The notes beneath the pieces are model-generated. The model saw nothing but the letters and a program-made list of their open reading frames with translations, had not been told where the DNA came from and did not search any database. DNA of 40,069 nucleotides from Betaproteobacteria bacterium (GTDB taxonomy: Bacteria; Pseudomonadota; Gammaproteobacteria; Burkholderiales; SG8-39): positions 1-40,069 of the forward strand of contig VBCM01000108.1 in assembly GCA_005883675.1 (NCBI GenBank), written 5' to 3'. A program made the position numbers and the translations under genes. Numbering within the stretch: the first letter of the stretch is position 1; the number at the start of each line of letters is the position of its first letter. This document shows, piece after piece, positions 1 to 8,948 of the stretch.

Positions 1-430
1 TCTCGTGCGCAACGCCAAGCAGCACTGGCGCGAAGTACACCAACCGGTCGGCGCGCCGCGCGAAGCGGAATGCTTCGACGCCGAGCGGCTCGTCGGTGAG
101 CTGGCGCGGCTCGCCGCCCTCGGCGGGGAGCAGCCACACCTGCATGCGCTTTTCCGCCTCGTCGTCGGGCTTGACCTCATTTGGCTGGCGGTTGGAAAGA
201 AAGCCGAGGGCGCCGTCGTGGCGGAAGCACGGCGCCTTGTCCTTGGAGTCGCCGCGCGTGAGCTGCACCGCCGGGCCGCCGTCGGTCGGCAGCTTCCACA
301 AATCGCTCACGTACTTCGCGCCATCGCGATCCAGCCGCTCGACGCTGACCGCGAGCCACGTGCCGTCCGGAGACGCGGCGATCGCGCCGACGCGCTTGAG
401 AGCGATATGCTGTTCGACGGTGTAGGTCAT
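1..430 (-). CDS. S9 family peptidase, N-terminal part (truncated by window edge)
   Basis: The minus-strand frame opens with ATG at 430 and runs off the left edge without a stop, so only about 143 N-terminal residues are visible. They read as the beta-propeller of a prolyl-oligopeptidase/acylaminoacyl-peptidase protein: repeated blades with 'SPDGTWLAV', 'DLWKLPTDGG', 'QLTRGD' and 'WLLPAEGGEPRQLT'. No signal peptide is seen, so a cytoplasmic oligopeptidase is expected. The catalytic alpha/beta-hydrolase domain lies outside the window. The start codon directly follows the TAG stop of the upstream TfoX-like gene with no gap, which suggests translational coupling. The family call is fairly secure; the substrate cannot be judged. 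Confidence 0.75.
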   Translation of the reverse strand, partial: MTYTVEQHIALKRVGAIAASPDGTWLAVSVERLDRDGAKYVSDLWKLPTDGGPAVQLTRGDSKDKAPCFRHDGALGFLSNRQPNEVKPDDEAEKRMQVWLLPAEGGEPRQLTDEPLGVEAFRFARRADRLVYFAPVLLGVAHE

Positions 431-757
431 CTATCTGCGCGCGCGCAGCGCCGCCGCGACCGCCTCACGCGACCAGGCGAGCGCCGCCTCGGGCGATTCG
501 AGCGCCTCGGCGGGCGCCCGGTAGTAATTGAGCGAGGCGCGCTTGCCCTGCCTCGCGTACACGAACGGCTCGAGCCCCGCAGCAACGAAGCGCGGCCGGC
601 TCTGCGCATCCGCCTTGAGATAGAGCACGTCGTCGAGCACGATGGCGAAGAACGCACCGTCGCAATAGAGGCCGTGGCCGCCGAACATCGGTTTCGCCTC
701 GAGGTGCCCGAGGCCGCGGAGCAGCTCCTTTACGTGTGCAATGAAGCTCGCGCGCAT
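431..757 (-). CDS. TfoX/Sxy N-terminal domain protein
   Basis: This 108-residue protein matches the TfoX N-terminal domain in length and pattern: 'LLRGLGHLEAKPMFGGHGLYCDGAFFAIV' is the typical 'KpMFGG.gly.dg..Fa.i' core, followed by 'LYLKAD' and a region with 'YYRAP'. There is no TfoX C-terminal domain. In gamma-proteobacteria the two-domain TfoX/Sxy activates competence genes; stand-alone N-domain proteins are widespread in proteobacteria and mostly uncharacterised, so competence should not be assumed. The gene sits 10 bases after the M48 protease gene and abuts the S9 peptidase start, as part of the packed run behind ahcY. Confidence 0.8.
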   Translation of the reverse strand: MRASFIAHVKELLRGLGHLEAKPMFGGHGLYCDGAFFAIVLDDVLYLKADAQSRPRFVAAGLEPFVYARQGKRASLNYYRAPAEALESPEAALAWSREAVAAALRARR

Positions 758-767
758 CGCCCGATGC

Positions 768-1607
768 TTAGCGAGCCGCCTTGGTCTCCATGGCGAAGCG
801 CTCGCGCAGCTGCGGCTGGCTCGAATAGCTGTCGAGGACTGGCTGCATCTTCGCCGCCAGCGTGTCGAGGCGCTCGCCGGGCGCCGGGTGCGTCTTGAAC
901 ATGAGCGCCACGGCCGAATCCTTGGCGTTCATGCCTTGCAGGCTCTGCAGCACCGCCGGCAGCCCATAGGTGTCGTAGCCGCCGCGCGCGGCAATCACCA
1001 CGCCGAGGCGATCGGCTTCGAACTCGTCGCCCTTGTCGAGGCCGCGCGAATACATCTCGGTGCCGAAGGCGACGAGCTTGTTGCGCGCCTCCGAGTTCAC
1101 GTTGCTGAGCGCCGCGCCGGCGGCGCCGGCCGAGAGGTGTGCAAGCGCGCCCTTCTGGATCGCCTTCAGATGGTGCTTGCGCACCACGTGCACGATCTCG
1201 TGCGAGAGCACGCCGGCGAGCTCCGCTTCGCTGTGCATCTTCTCGAGCAGGCCGCGAGTGATGAAGATCGTGCCGCCGGGGACGGCGAAGGCGTTGAGCT
1301 GCGGTGCGTCCATGACGCCGAAGTGCCACGGCAGGTCGGGCCGCTCCGACTGCGTGGCGAGCCAGCGCCCGACGTTGTTCACATAGCGCTGCACCCGCAG
1401 ATCGTTCATGAGCGGCGCGGCGCCAAGCAGGCGCGCCGCGACGTCGCTGCCGATGGCGATTTCCTCGTTCTCGTCGATCTCGCGCGTCGCCTTGACCACG
1501 CCTTTCGCGGTGTCGATGAGCTTGTTGATGTTGAGGTCGGGCAGCTTGAACTGTGCCTGGGCCGGGGCGGCGATGAGCAACGCGATGAGCCAGACGAGGC
1601 GGTTCAC
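768..1607 (-). CDS. M48 family zinc metalloprotease, secreted
   Basis: GTG start at 1607, overlapping the upstream SH3 gene's TGA (GTGA). The 279-residue product begins with a cleavable signal peptide ending in 'APAQAQ' (about residue 19). The zinc site HEIVH lies at about residues 136-140, and the third ligand region 'EFEADRLG' at about 195-202, giving the HExxH...ExEAD pattern of M48 (BepA/LoiP-like) proteases. An 'AVPGGTIFITRGLL' segment before the motif is typical of the family. It has no TPR repeats, so it resembles short periplasmic quality-control proteases rather than full-length BepA. The partner SH3 protein just upstream is probably co-translated. The periplasmic role is inferred from the family. 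Confidence 0.88.
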   Translation of the reverse strand: MNRLVWLIALLIAAPAQAQFKLPDLNINKLIDTAKGVVKATREIDENEEIAIGSDVAARLLGAAPLMNDLRVQRYVNNVGRWLATQSERPDLPWHFGVMDAPQLNAFAVPGGTIFITRGLLEKMHSEAELAGVLSHEIVHVVRKHHLKAIQKGALAHLSAGAAGAALSNVNSEARNKLVAFGTEMYSRGLDKGDEFEADRLGVVIAARGGYDTYGLPAVLQSLQGMNAKDSAVALMFKTHPAPGERLDTLAAKMQPVLDSYSSQPQLRERFAMETKAAR

Positions 1608-2077
1608 TTGGGGTACTCCACCTCGTGCGCGGACAGCTTGCCCTTGGCAGCGAAGCCGGCGGCGGCAGCGGGCTGCACCGCGAAGTGGTTCAGCTTCTCG
1701 AGCTCGGCGGGGTTCGGCTGCGCGTTGGCAAGCTTTTCTTCATCCAGCCCGCGCACGCCGGTCGTTACCTGCGTGCCGCTCGAGCCGGTGCGCGCGACGT
1801 TGAAGATCTGCGCAATGCCCGTGTCGCCCTTTTTCGCGCTGCCCGGGCCGCCATAGCGCAGCGCGAGCAGCTTCACCCAGCCTTCGCCCTCGGCTGCCTT
1901 GACGCGCGTCCAGCCGCCCTGGCGCTCGAGCGCTTCTACCGCGGCGTTCTCGGCGAGCTGGGCAACGGTCGATGCGTCCGTCGCCGGCGCGCTTTTCAGC
2001 TCGGTGGCGCGAATGACGGTCGCCGGCTCGGCATGGCCGAGCAGCGGGAACAGCAAAGCGAGGATAAGGAGTCTCAC
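1604..2077 (-). CDS. Secreted bacterial SH3-domain protein
   Basis: GTG start at 2077 overlaps the TGA of the cyclase gene (GTGA) and its own TGA overlaps the start of the M48 gene, so the three genes look translationally coupled. The 157-residue product has a signal peptide ending near 'LGHAE'. About 55 residues of SH3b-type sequence follow: 'TELKSAPATDASTVAQLAENAAVEAL' and 'GGWTRVKAAEGEGWV'. The C-terminal half (from about residue 75) is polar and low in recognisable features, with 'QVTTGVRGLDEEKL' and 'ELEKLNHFAV', a pattern seen in conserved hypothetical proteins that accompany M48 proteases. Periplasmic location is likely. The ligand is unknown; cell wall binding is possible for SH3b domains. 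Confidence 0.75.
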   Translation of the reverse strand: MRLLILALLFPLLGHAEPATVIRATELKSAPATDASTVAQLAENAAVEALERQGGWTRVKAAEGEGWVKLLALRYGGPGSAKKGDTGIAQIFNVARTGSSGTQVTTGVRGLDEEKLANAQPNPAELEKLNHFAVQPAAAAGFAAKGKLSAHEVEYPK

Positions 2078-3805
2078 GTCTTGCGGCGCGGTTCGAAGAG
2101 CTCCACCTCTTGGGCTCTTCCCTTCACCTTATAGGAACCTGCGGGGACAAAGTCAAACGCTTCCCGACAGGCGAGCATCGTGTCCCGAGAGACGAGGATG
2201 CGGCGCTTGGCATCCTTGGTCATGCCTTCGATACGGCTTGCCAGGTTGACGGTGTCGCCGATCGCCGTGTATTCCCGGCGCCGGTCCGAGCCGATCAGGC
2301 CGACCACCGCCGGGCCGCTGTGGATGCCGATGCCGACGTCGAAGCGCTCATCCGCCGCGCCGAGCTCGCGCTTGAACGCCTGCAGCGTGTCGGCCATATC
2401 AAGTGCGCAGCCGACGGCGTGGCGCGCGTGCTGCGCGTCGTCGAGCGGCGCGCCCCACAGCGCCATGATGCAGTCGCCGATGAACTTGTCGAGCGAGCCG
2501 CCGTGGCGGAACACCACGTCCACCTGGAGCGAAAAATAGCGATTGAGGAGCGCCACCACCTCGGCCGGCGGCTTGCTCTCCGACAGCGTGGTAAAGCCGC
2601 GGATATCGGAGAAGAGTATCGACACCTCGCGCGTCTGGCCCGCGCCCTCGAGGCCGCCGCGCTCGAGGAGCTGCTTCACGACGTGCGGGTTGACGAAGCG
2701 CGAGAACTGCGCGATCGCCTGGCGGCGCGCGTTCCGCTCCTGCAGGTAATCGGCGAGCGCGGCGCCGGCGTAGAACGTCCACGCGGCGGCGAGCGGCATC
2801 AGCGCGGGGGCCAGCAGCAGGGCGCCGGCGGCCTGATACGAGGCCCACAGCAGCGCGGCAGAGGTGAGCGCCAGCGCGCCGCCCAGCACGCGCGCGTCGA
2901 GCCCGGCGCGAAAGCCGATGAAGAGGAGCGCGATGAGAAGCGCCGCGATGAGCGCCGCCCAGGCCGGCGAGGCGTAGCGCATATGGCGGTCGTTTTTCAG
3001 GTTCTCGATCGCCGTGCCGAGAATCTCCGCGCCGGGGTGCACACTGTCGATGGGCGTCACACGCAGGTCCTGCAGCGCGGTCGCCGCGGTACCGACGATC
3101 GCGATCTTGCCGGTGAACTCATCACGCGGGCGCGTGCGCTTGGAGCGATTGAAATCCTCATAGAGGTCGCTATAGGACACGCGTGGAAACCTGTCCTTGA
3201 GACCACGCCACGCGAGCACCATGTCGTCGGCATCGGGCACCACGTAGCCAAGATCCGCCGCGACGCATGAAGCTGATGAGCCCCGCTCGCCAGTGCTCGC
3301 GCGGCAGGATGAGCGGCGGAATGAGCCCGGCGCGCGCCTTCGGATCCGCGTCCGCCTGCCTGCGGATGCCGAGGTCGGCGGCGAACTCGGCGATCGGCAC
3401 CGGGTTCTTGGTCGGCACGTTGAGCAGCGGGAAATAGGTGTTGCGGTGCTTGGCCACCGTCTCGGCGAACGCGGCGTCGTCCTCGCGGCGGAAGGTGTCG
3501 GGCTCGGCGAACGCGATGTCGAAGACGATGGCGCGCGGCTTTTGCGCCGCGAGCCCTTCAATGAGCTCGGCATGCACTACGCGCGGCCAGGGCCAGCGGC
3601 CGGCTTCGCTCTCCATGCTCGCGAGGCTCTTCTCGTCGATGTCGACGAGCACGATATCGGGGTCCGGCGCGAGCTTCGCCGCCTGCGCGCGCACGAAGCT
3701 GTCGAGGAGCCGGTTCTCCAGCGGCTGCAGCGCGTGCAGTGCGAAGAGCTCGACGCCCACGAGCGCGAGCACGCCGAGCGCGAGCAGCGCGAGCGTGCGC
3801 TTCAT
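2074..3805 (-). pseudogene. CHASE2-domain adenylate/guanylate cyclase, disrupted by an internal deletion with frameshift
   Basis: The N-terminal 180 codons run from ATG 3805 in one frame: a membrane helix, then CHASE2 motifs such as 'DPDIVLVDIDEKSL' and 'GRWPWPR'. The frame breaks at about 3265 after 'GLISFM'. Homology resumes in another frame with 'VAADLGYVVPDADD', and continues through three hydrophobic segments and a complete class III cyclase domain. That domain keeps both metal Asp ('FSDIRGF', 'DKFIGDC') and 'TAIGDTVNLASR', as in adenylate cyclases. CHASE2 proteins normally have a stretch of roughly 30 residues between these two segments (a DGV-R motif and a 'SLPAR'-like piece), so a block appears to be missing, not merely one base. 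It overlaps the MTHFR-like gene (ATGA) and the SH3 gene (GTGA). It could be a true pseudogene or a local assembly collapse. Confidence 0.75.
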
Positions 3806-4647
3806 CGCGCGCTCATCACTTCGCGCAGCGCGTGGCAGAGGTCGATGCTCGCGTCGATCTCGTCGCGGTTGATGGACACGCTCTCGACGTTGACGCCGAT
3901 GGCGGCGCCGAGAAGCTCGCGCTCGGTTTCCGGCGCGATGTTCACGCCGAGCCAGCGCAGGAAGGCCAGCGTTTTCTCTCGCCCGCAAGGCGCGAACGTC
4001 AGCACGATGCGCCGCGGCGCGATGCCCGCGCCGCGGCAGTCGCGCAGGTACTCGCGCAAGAGCCGCTGGGTCGGCGCGGCGTGATAGACGGTCTGCGAGA
4101 TGAAGTACGCGCAACCTTCCACCGCCTTGGCGAGGAGCCGCGCGGCTTCGCTGCGCTCCTCCGTATGGCGCTCGGCGATCGCCACGCCGCCGACCGTGAA
4201 GCGCGCGGGATGCTCGGCGGCAAGGCGCACCGCACGCGCGAGCGCGAGCGGGTAGCGCACGCCGGAAGTCGGGCGGCCGACGACCGAAACGACACGCAGG
4301 TCCGCCTGCGCCGATTCGACAAGCCACGCCTGCCACGGCGCTTCCGCCATGCCGCCGAGCGCCTTGTAGGTGATCGGCGTGAGCCCGGTGCGCTCGCGCA
4401 GCAGCGCGGCGTAGCGCCGCGGGTCCACGGTGCCGATGAATGGAAACGGACGCGGCTGGCTGGTGCGGCCGGACTCGTCCTGGATGTCGTAGACGACGAG
4501 ACCGTCGAGCGCGAGCGGCCGCACGCGCGCGGCGAGCTTCTCTGCTGCTTCGTTTACTTGCGCTGCTGTCGCGCCTGAGCGCGGCGGCGTGGTGCCGTAG
4601 AGAAAGACCGGCTCGCGCCGGTCAGCGAGCCGCGCCCGCAGGTCCAT
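3802..4647 (-). CDS. Divergent methylenetetrahydrofolate reductase-like TIM-barrel protein
   Basis: ATG start at 4647, overlapping the panE end by 26 bases; 281 residues. The fold pattern is MTHFR-like: 'LDGLVVYDIQDESGR' near residue 50, 'KALGGM' near 105, 'FTVGGVAIAERHTEERSEAARLLAKAVEGCAYFISQ' in the middle, and 'LTFAPCGREKTLAFLRWLGV' late. The canonical N-terminus of MetF ('EFFPPKT') is absent, so this belongs to a non-classical branch resembling actinobacterial-type MTHFR. Expected reaction: 5,10-methylene-THF to 5-methyl-THF with a flavin or reduced deazaflavin donor, but that is by family only. Being in the ahcY run, it fits the methyl cycle. Whether a classical metF exists elsewhere cannot be seen. 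Confidence 0.65.
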   Translation of the reverse strand: MDLRARLADRREPVFLYGTTPPRSGATAAQVNEAAEKLAARVRPLALDGLVVYDIQDESGRTSQPRPFPFIGTVDPRRYAALLRERTGLTPITYKALGGMAEAPWQAWLVESAQADLRVVSVVGRPTSGVRYPLALARAVRLAAEHPARFTVGGVAIAERHTEERSEAARLLAKAVEGCAYFISQTVYHAAPTQRLLREYLRDCRGAGIAPRRIVLTFAPCGREKTLAFLRWLGVNIAPETERELLGAAIGVNVESVSINRDEIDASIDLCHALREVMSAR

Positions 4648-5530
4648 GGAGGAAGGGCTTGAGCGCAGCGTAGAGCGTGCGGTTCACCGGCGCCTCGAGC
4701 CCGTCTTGCGCGCTCATGCGCGCAACCGCGCCGCAGAGCCACGGCGCCTCGAGCGGCTTGCCCGCTTCGAGATCGTGCTGCATCGAGGTGCGCATTTCCG
4801 CCGGCAGGCCCGCGACAAACTTCATGCGCTCGCCGATGAAATCATCCGCGAGCTTGACGCCGCGCTTGCGCCCGAGGCGCCACGCCTCCGTCATCGCCGC
4901 TTCGAAGCTCGCGCGCAGGTCCGGATCGGCGCGACACGCGCCCACCGGCGCGCGCGCCACCGTGGTGACGCCAGAGAGCGCGGCGAGGAACACGAACTTC
5001 TCCCAGCGTGCGCGATCGATGTCGTCGACCTGCTCGATGTTGATGCCCGCTTCCTTGCAGGCCGCGACGTAGCGCTCGGCGCCCGGTCCCACCTGCATGC
5101 GCTGCATGGTTCCGGTTTGGCGCACGATCCCCGGTGCGGCGATCGCGCTCGCGATGTACGCCACGCCAATGCGCGCATGCTGTGCGCCGATCACGCGCGC
5201 GACGGTCTCCGGCGCTTCCACGCCGTTCTGGAAGCAAAGCACGAGCGTGCGCTCATGCAGCAATGGGCGCAGCCGCTCGGCGGCGCCTTCCACATCGGCG
5301 AGTTTCACCGCGAAGACGACGTAGTCCACGGCGCCGATCTCCTCCGGCCGCTCATGCGCGAGCACCTTGATCTGCAGATTGCCGAGCGCGCTTTCCACGC
5401 GCAAGCCCTGCTCGCGCATCGCGCGCAAGTGCGCGCCGCGGGCGAGGAAATGCACCTCGTTGCCGGACGCGGCCAGGCGGGCGCCGAAGTAGCCGCCGAC
5501 GCCGCCCGAGCCGTAGATGGCGATCTTCAC
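4622..5530 (-). CDS. panE: 2-dehydropantoate 2-reductase
   Basis: GTG start at 5530, six bases after the ahcY stop; 302 residues, the usual PanE length. The N-terminal Rossmann motif G-S-G-G-V-G (residues 7-12) binds NADPH. 'HFLARGAHL' and 'FAVKLADVEGAAERL' are ketopantoate reductase signatures, and 'WEKFVFLAALSGVTTVARAPVG' contains the conserved catalytic-Lys region. 'RMSAQDGLEAPVNRTLYAALK' closes the C-terminal helical domain. It reduces 2-dehydropantoate to pantoate for pantothenate and CoA synthesis in the cytosol. Family members also include other ketopantoate-like reductases, so the precise substrate is inferred. Position directly behind ahcY suggests co-transcription from the SAH-riboswitch promoter. 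Confidence 0.85.
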   Translation of the reverse strand: MKIAIYGSGGVGGYFGARLAASGNEVHFLARGAHLRAMREQGLRVESALGNLQIKVLAHERPEEIGAVDYVVFAVKLADVEGAAERLRPLLHERTLVLCFQNGVEAPETVARVIGAQHARIGVAYIASAIAAPGIVRQTGTMQRMQVGPGAERYVAACKEAGINIEQVDDIDRARWEKFVFLAALSGVTTVARAPVGACRADPDLRASFEAAMTEAWRLGRKRGVKLADDFIGERMKFVAGLPAEMRTSMQHDLEAGKPLEAPWLCGAVARMSAQDGLEAPVNRTLYAALKPFLHGPAGAAR

Positions 5531-5536
5531 CCGCTG

Positions 5537-6958
<1,422 letters not shown>

Positions 6959-6970
6959 GCACGGCCTCCA

Positions 6971-7008
6971 GAAAGACAAAGCGCCCGCACCGTTTCCGAT
7001 GCGAGCGC
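6971..7008 (-). terminator. Intrinsic terminator / expression platform of the ahcY leader
   Basis: On the minus strand the 5' arm GCGCTCGCATCG (7008-6997) and 3' arm CGGTGCGGGCGC (6992-6981) pair over 12 positions with two wobble or mismatch-type positions, closed by a GAAA tetraloop. The U-rich tail TTTGTCTTTC follows (6980-6971). The 5' arm contains the CGCTC segment that the SAH aptamer uses for its pseudoknot. Ligand binding should therefore block the terminator and let transcription enter ahcY. The structure is visible in the sequence; the switching direction follows from the known ON behaviour of this riboswitch class. Confidence 0.75.
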
Positions 7009-7068
7009 CGTTGAATTTAGCTGAGCCTGACCCCCCGTCTGATGTAGGGACGCAACGCTCCTCAGCGG
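7002..7068 (-). promoter_or_regulatory. SAH (S-adenosylhomocysteine) riboswitch aptamer
   Basis: The minus-strand leader reads CCCCGCTGAGGAGCGTTGCG at its 5' end, then a short P2 hairpin region, then GGTCAGGCTCAGC, and finally CAACGGCGCTCGC. This is the SAH riboswitch consensus: the P1 arms GCTGAG and CTCAGC, the conserved GAGGAGCG-UGC core, the CAGGCUC strand, and the 3' CGCTC that pairs with GAGCG to form the pseudoknot. It lies between a good promoter and ahcY, the standard gene under this riboswitch in beta- and gamma-proteobacteria. Confidence 0.93.
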
Positions 7069-7073
7069 GGCGC

Positions 7074-7101
7074 ATTGTAACCGGTTCTAGTTCCTTTTCA
7101 A
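7074..7101 (-). promoter_or_regulatory. Sigma70-type promoter of the ahcY transcript
   Basis: On the minus strand a -35 box TTGAAA (7101-7096) and a -10 box TACAAT (7079-7074) are separated by 16 bases. Transcription would start about 7 bases further on, just at the 5' edge of the SAH aptamer, as expected for a riboswitch leader. The divergent plus-strand gene starts only 30 bases behind the -35 box. Confidence 0.75.
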
Positions 7102-7130
7102 GGCGCGTGCGACCCTGCATCCTTGCGCCG

Positions 7131-7808
7131 GTGAGCGCATCTCTGGTTGCCAGCGTCGTGTTCCTGAAGATTGCCGAATTCGCCCGCCGCTCGGCGAGCG
7201 AGCAGGCGCGGCTGCGCGCGCAGCTCGAGGCGGTGGTCGCGGTGGTCACGGCGGAGATCGACCCGGCGAACCGCGTGGTGCTGGAGGCGGCCGACGGCGC
7301 GGCGATCGTGCTGATCGACGACCCGCGCGCGGCGCTGCGCATCGCGCAGCGCGCGCTAACGGCCGGCGCCGCCGGGCTGCCGCTCACTGCGGGGCTCAAT
7401 CACGGCGCGCTTCAGCTCTCGGGCCGCAAGGGCGCCGAAGGGCTGACCGGCGACGGCATCGCGGTGGCGGCCAACATCGCGGAATTCGCGACCTCGTCCC
7501 GGCTCCTCGCCTCGCGCGCCTTTCGCGAGGCGCTCGCCGACGCCGCGCCGGGCCGCGAGGCCGCGCTGGTGCGCGCCGGCAACTTCACCGATGCGGGCCT
7601 GCGTGCGCACGAGGTATTCAGTCCCAGCGACAGCGCGCTCGGGCGCCGCCGGCGCCGTTATTCGGCCGCGAGTCTCGTGCTGGTCGTCGCGTTGGTCGCC
7701 GCCGGCTTCGCCTGGCGCGCGACGCACGAGCCGCGCGCGCCGTTCCTGAGCACGATCATCGCCAAGTACCCGTACTTCGGCGAGCTGGTGCAGCGCGTGC
7801 GCTATTGA
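7131..7808 (+). CDS. Degenerate class III cyclase-fold membrane protein
   Basis: GTG start at 7131 is chosen because upstream in-frame sequence covers the ahcY promoter and riboswitch; 225 residues. The first about 150 residues follow a class III nucleotidyl cyclase layout with catalytic positions lost: 'VVFLKIAEF' replaces the metal-binding 'ilFaDi.GFt', '[10 protein letters not shown]' replaces 'k..GDg.la.F', and '[12 protein letters not shown]' and '[14 protein letters not shown]' match the 'i.tG.v' and 'GdavN.AaRi' strands. One C-terminal membrane helix (about 181-203) precedes a short tail. It is likely a non-catalytic sensor or dimerisation module. The stop overlaps the start of the kinase gene (TGATG), implying a functional pair. 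Confidence 0.6.
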   Translation: MSASLVASVVFLKIAEFARRSASEQARLRAQLEAVVAVVTAEIDPANRVVLEAADGAAIVLIDDPRAALRIAQRALTAGAAGLPLTAGLNHGALQLSGRKGAEGLTGDGIAVAANIAEFATSSRLLASRAFREALADAAPGREAALVRAGNFTDAGLRAHEVFSPSDSALGRRRRRYSAASLVLVVALVAAGFAWRATHEPRAPFLSTIIAKYPYFGELVQRVRY

Positions 7809-8944
7809 TGGCGAAGAAGACCACGAAGATCGGCCGCTATCGCATCGTCGATGAGCTCGGACGCGGCGCGATGGGCATCGTGTACAAAGCCGAGGATCCG
7901 AACCTCGATCGGCTGGTGGCGCTGAAGACCATCATCCTGCCGGAGGACGCCGAGGAGCACGGCGAATATCGCAAGCGCTTTTTCCTCGAGGCCAAGGCCG
8001 CCGGCAAGCTCAACCACCCGAACATCGTCACCACGTTCGATTGCGGCGAGCACGAGGGCATGGCGTACCTCGCCATGGAGCTCCTCGAGGGCATCGACCT
8101 GCGTACGCGCATGACCAAGCAGGGCGTCACCGCGCTCGAAGCGGTCGAGATCGCGCGCCAGGTCGCCGAGGGCCTCGGCTACGCGCACGAGCGCGGCGTC
8201 GTGCATCGCGACATCAAGCCCGGCAACATCATGCTGAACGGCGGCGGCAAGACGAAGGTCATGGACTTCGGCCTCGCGCGCATGCGCATGGCGGACCACA
8301 AGACGAGCACCGGCATGGTGCTCGGCACGCCGCGCTACATGTCGCCCGAGCAGATCTCCGGCCAGCCGGTCGACCAGCGCTCCGACATCTTCTCGCTCGG
8401 CATCGTGCTCTACGAGATGCTCACCGGCACGCGGCTCTTCTCCGGCGAGAACATCGAGCAGGTGCAGCACAGCATCACGCAGACCGATCACCTGCCGCCG
8501 ACGCGCGTCGTGCCGGGCCTGCCGGCGATGCTCGACTTCGTTGTTGCGCGCGCGCTGAAGAAGGACCCGGCGGTGCGCTACCAGGACGCGCACGAGCTCG
8601 CCGGCGATCTCGGCACCTGCCTCGCGGAGCTCCGCGGCCAGGAAGCAGCGACCGAGCCCTCGGGCGACTCGAGCCGCACGGTGAAGATGGACGCGGGTGG
8701 CGAGCGGCGGACCGAGGCGCCGCCGGCGCGCGCCATCGCCATCGATACGCGGCTGCCGGTCTCGCGGCTCATCGACTCGGCGGCGGCACTGAAGCGCATC
8801 AAGAACGCCTCGAGCGACGAGCTCACGCGCGTGCCGCGCCCGGTCGGCCTGCTGCGGCGCGTGGTGCGCGACGCCGCCGTGCGGCGACTCTTCGTGGTGG
8901 CGCTCGTCGCCGGGTTCGCCGGCCTCTACATCGCGCTCGTCTGA
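7808..8944 (+). CDS. Serine/threonine protein kinase with C-terminal membrane anchor
   Basis: ATG 7808 overlaps the TGA of the preceding gene; a TTG one codon earlier is possible. The 378-residue product has a full Hanks-type kinase domain at about residues 10-270: glycine loop 'LGRGAMGIVYKA', Lys40 in 'VALK', catalytic 'HRDIKPGN' with Asp135, 'DFG' at 153-155, and 'GTPRYMSPEQ' with 'RSDIFSLGIVLYEMLTG'. A linker of about 85 residues with charged and Ser/Thr-rich stretches follows, then a terminal membrane helix ('FVVALVAGFAGLYIALV') with almost no residues beyond. It resembles PknB-type kinases without PASTA repeats. The co-encoded degenerate cyclase-fold protein is the obvious candidate partner or substrate. 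Confidence 0.93.
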   Translation: MAKKTTKIGRYRIVDELGRGAMGIVYKAEDPNLDRLVALKTIILPEDAEEHGEYRKRFFLEAKAAGKLNHPNIVTTFDCGEHEGMAYLAMELLEGIDLRTRMTKQGVTALEAVEIARQVAEGLGYAHERGVVHRDIKPGNIMLNGGGKTKVMDFGLARMRMADHKTSTGMVLGTPRYMSPEQISGQPVDQRSDIFSLGIVLYEMLTGTRLFSGENIEQVQHSITQTDHLPPTRVVPGLPAMLDFVVARALKKDPAVRYQDAHELAGDLGTCLAELRGQEAATEPSGDSSRTVKMDAGGERRTEAPPARAIAIDTRLPVSRLIDSAAALKRIKNASSDELTRVPRPVGLLRRVVRDAAVRRLFVVALVAGFAGLYIALV

Positions 8945-8948
8945 GCGC

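Noticed and set aside
5-898. Long plus-strand open frame opposite the S9 and TfoX-like genes
   Set aside because: Arg/Ala-rich composition without domain pattern. The minus strand carries recognisable protein families across the same bases; high GC creates such antisense frames.
6959-7399. N-terminal extension of ahcY to 620 residues
   Set aside because: The extension would translate the SAH aptamer, the terminator and the promoter; the family N-terminus begins at ATG 6958.
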